Part shown: in pieces, positions 5,142 through 5,453 of the stretch
Layout: each line of letters starts with the position of its first letter
How positions within the stretch are numbered: the stretch's first letter is position 1
NCBI GenBank assembly: GCA_902795625.1
Contig: CADBLW010000078.1
Span: forward strand, 1-5,453
Direction of reading: 5' to 3'
DNA: 5,453 nucleotides
DNA from: an uncultured Lachnospiraceae bacterium
GTDB lineage: Bacteria > Bacillota > Clostridia > Lachnospirales > Lachnospiraceae
The notes under the pieces: generated by a model
The model's input: the letters and a program-made list of their open reading frames with translations, nothing else
Told to the model about the DNA's origin: nothing
Database searches by the model: none
Program-made: the position numbers and the translations under genes

Positions 5142-5453
5142 TTAGTGGGTGATGATCTGCTCGGTCTCCTTGTCGAAGATGTGCATCTTCGCAAGATCCA
5201 TAGCGATCGTGATGGTGTCACCCGGTCTAGCCGTCGTGCGAGGATCAACGCGTGCGGTGATGTCATAGTCATCAACTGCGAAGTACAGGAATACTTCGGC
5301 ACCGAGGAGCTCGTATACACGAACGGTAGCTGCAAAGGAAGCTTCCGGATGAGCTGCAACGAAGTTAGCATCGTCCTTGATATCCTCAGGACGGATACCG
5401 AGAACAACTTCCTTGTCAACATAGCCACCCTCAACAAGCTTCTTAGCTCTTGC
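5142..5453 (-). CDS. ugpC: Sugar ABC transporter ATP-binding protein, UgpC/MsmK/MalK family (C-terminal 103 residues)
   Basis: Only the last 103 codons are in the window; the gene continues beyond 5453 and ends at TAA 5144-5142. The fragment is the regulatory/TOBE part of a MalK-type ATPase. EVVLGIRPEDI (about 15-25) is the hallmark of this family, followed by VRVYELLGAEVFLYF and the closing segment MDLAKMHIFDKETEQIITH. The ABC nucleotide-binding motifs would lie upstream, outside the window. Such ATPases energise CUT1-type oligosaccharide importers and are often shared among several, like MsmX or MsmK. The symbol follows common annotation practice and does not show that glycerol phosphate is the substrate. 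Codons are strongly biased (GTT, GCT, GGT, CGT, AAG), more so than in the neighbouring genes, suggesting high expression. No permease or binding-protein gene is visible here. Confidence 0.9.
   Translation of the reverse strand, partial: ARAKKLVEGGYVDKEVVLGIRPEDIKDDANFVAAHPEASFAATVRVYELLGAEVFLYFAVDDYDITARVDPRTTARPGDTITIAMDLAKMHIFDKETEQIITH

Overview
The window reads as a chromosomal segment of a Gram-positive Firmicute, most likely class Clostridia and plausibly Lachnospiraceae. The basis is the mix of families (a UgpC/MsmK-type sugar transporter ATPase, a CdaR/PucR-type regulator, FtsEX and a secreted coiled-coil M23 peptidase), the strong AGGAGG-like ribosome binding sites, a consensus sigma-A promoter and moderately GC-rich coding DNA (judged by eye). 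The family-level placement is inference. All supported genes lie on the minus strand, so the biological reading order runs from high to low coordinates.

In that order: (1) 5453-5142 is the 3' end of a sugar ABC transporter ATPase gene, closed by a canonical intrinsic terminator at 5119-5089. (2) 5088-4879 is non-coding and packed with inverted repeats. The innermost set can be drawn as a cloverleaf: a closing helix (5073-5063 with 4970-4960), two short side hairpins and a long 18-bp arm. A second, nested pair of inverted repeats follows and ends against a -35 box. (3) 4878-4850 is a good sigma-A promoter, followed by a leader of about 120 nt. (4) 4722-3634 encodes a CdaR/PucR-type transcriptional regulator. 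(5) 3620-3570 is a long imperfect hairpin ending only 17 nt before the ftsE ribosome binding site. (6) 3541-2468 is ftsE, with an unusual N-terminal extension of about 125 residues before the ABC ATPase domain. (7) 2475-1555 is ftsX, overlapping ftsE by 8 nt and probably starting at TTG. (8) 1437-28 encodes a secreted peptidase with a PcsB/EnvC-like coiled coil and a C-terminal M23 (lysostaphin-type) domain with intact metal and catalytic residues.

The last three genes form a functional set. FtsE hydrolyses ATP in the cytoplasm and FtsX passes the conformational change through the membrane. By analogy with EnvC (E. coli), PcsB (streptococci) and CwlO (Bacillus), the coiled-coil protein is the extracellular partner. 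Here that partner appears to be itself a peptidoglycan endopeptidase. The upstream regulator and transporter ATPase belong to carbohydrate uptake and control; any link to cell-wall remodelling is only positional.

No mobile-element gene, CRISPR array, tRNA or rRNA was seen. The least ordinary parts are the palindrome cluster at 4879-5085, the FtsE N-terminal extension and the hairpin in front of ftsE.
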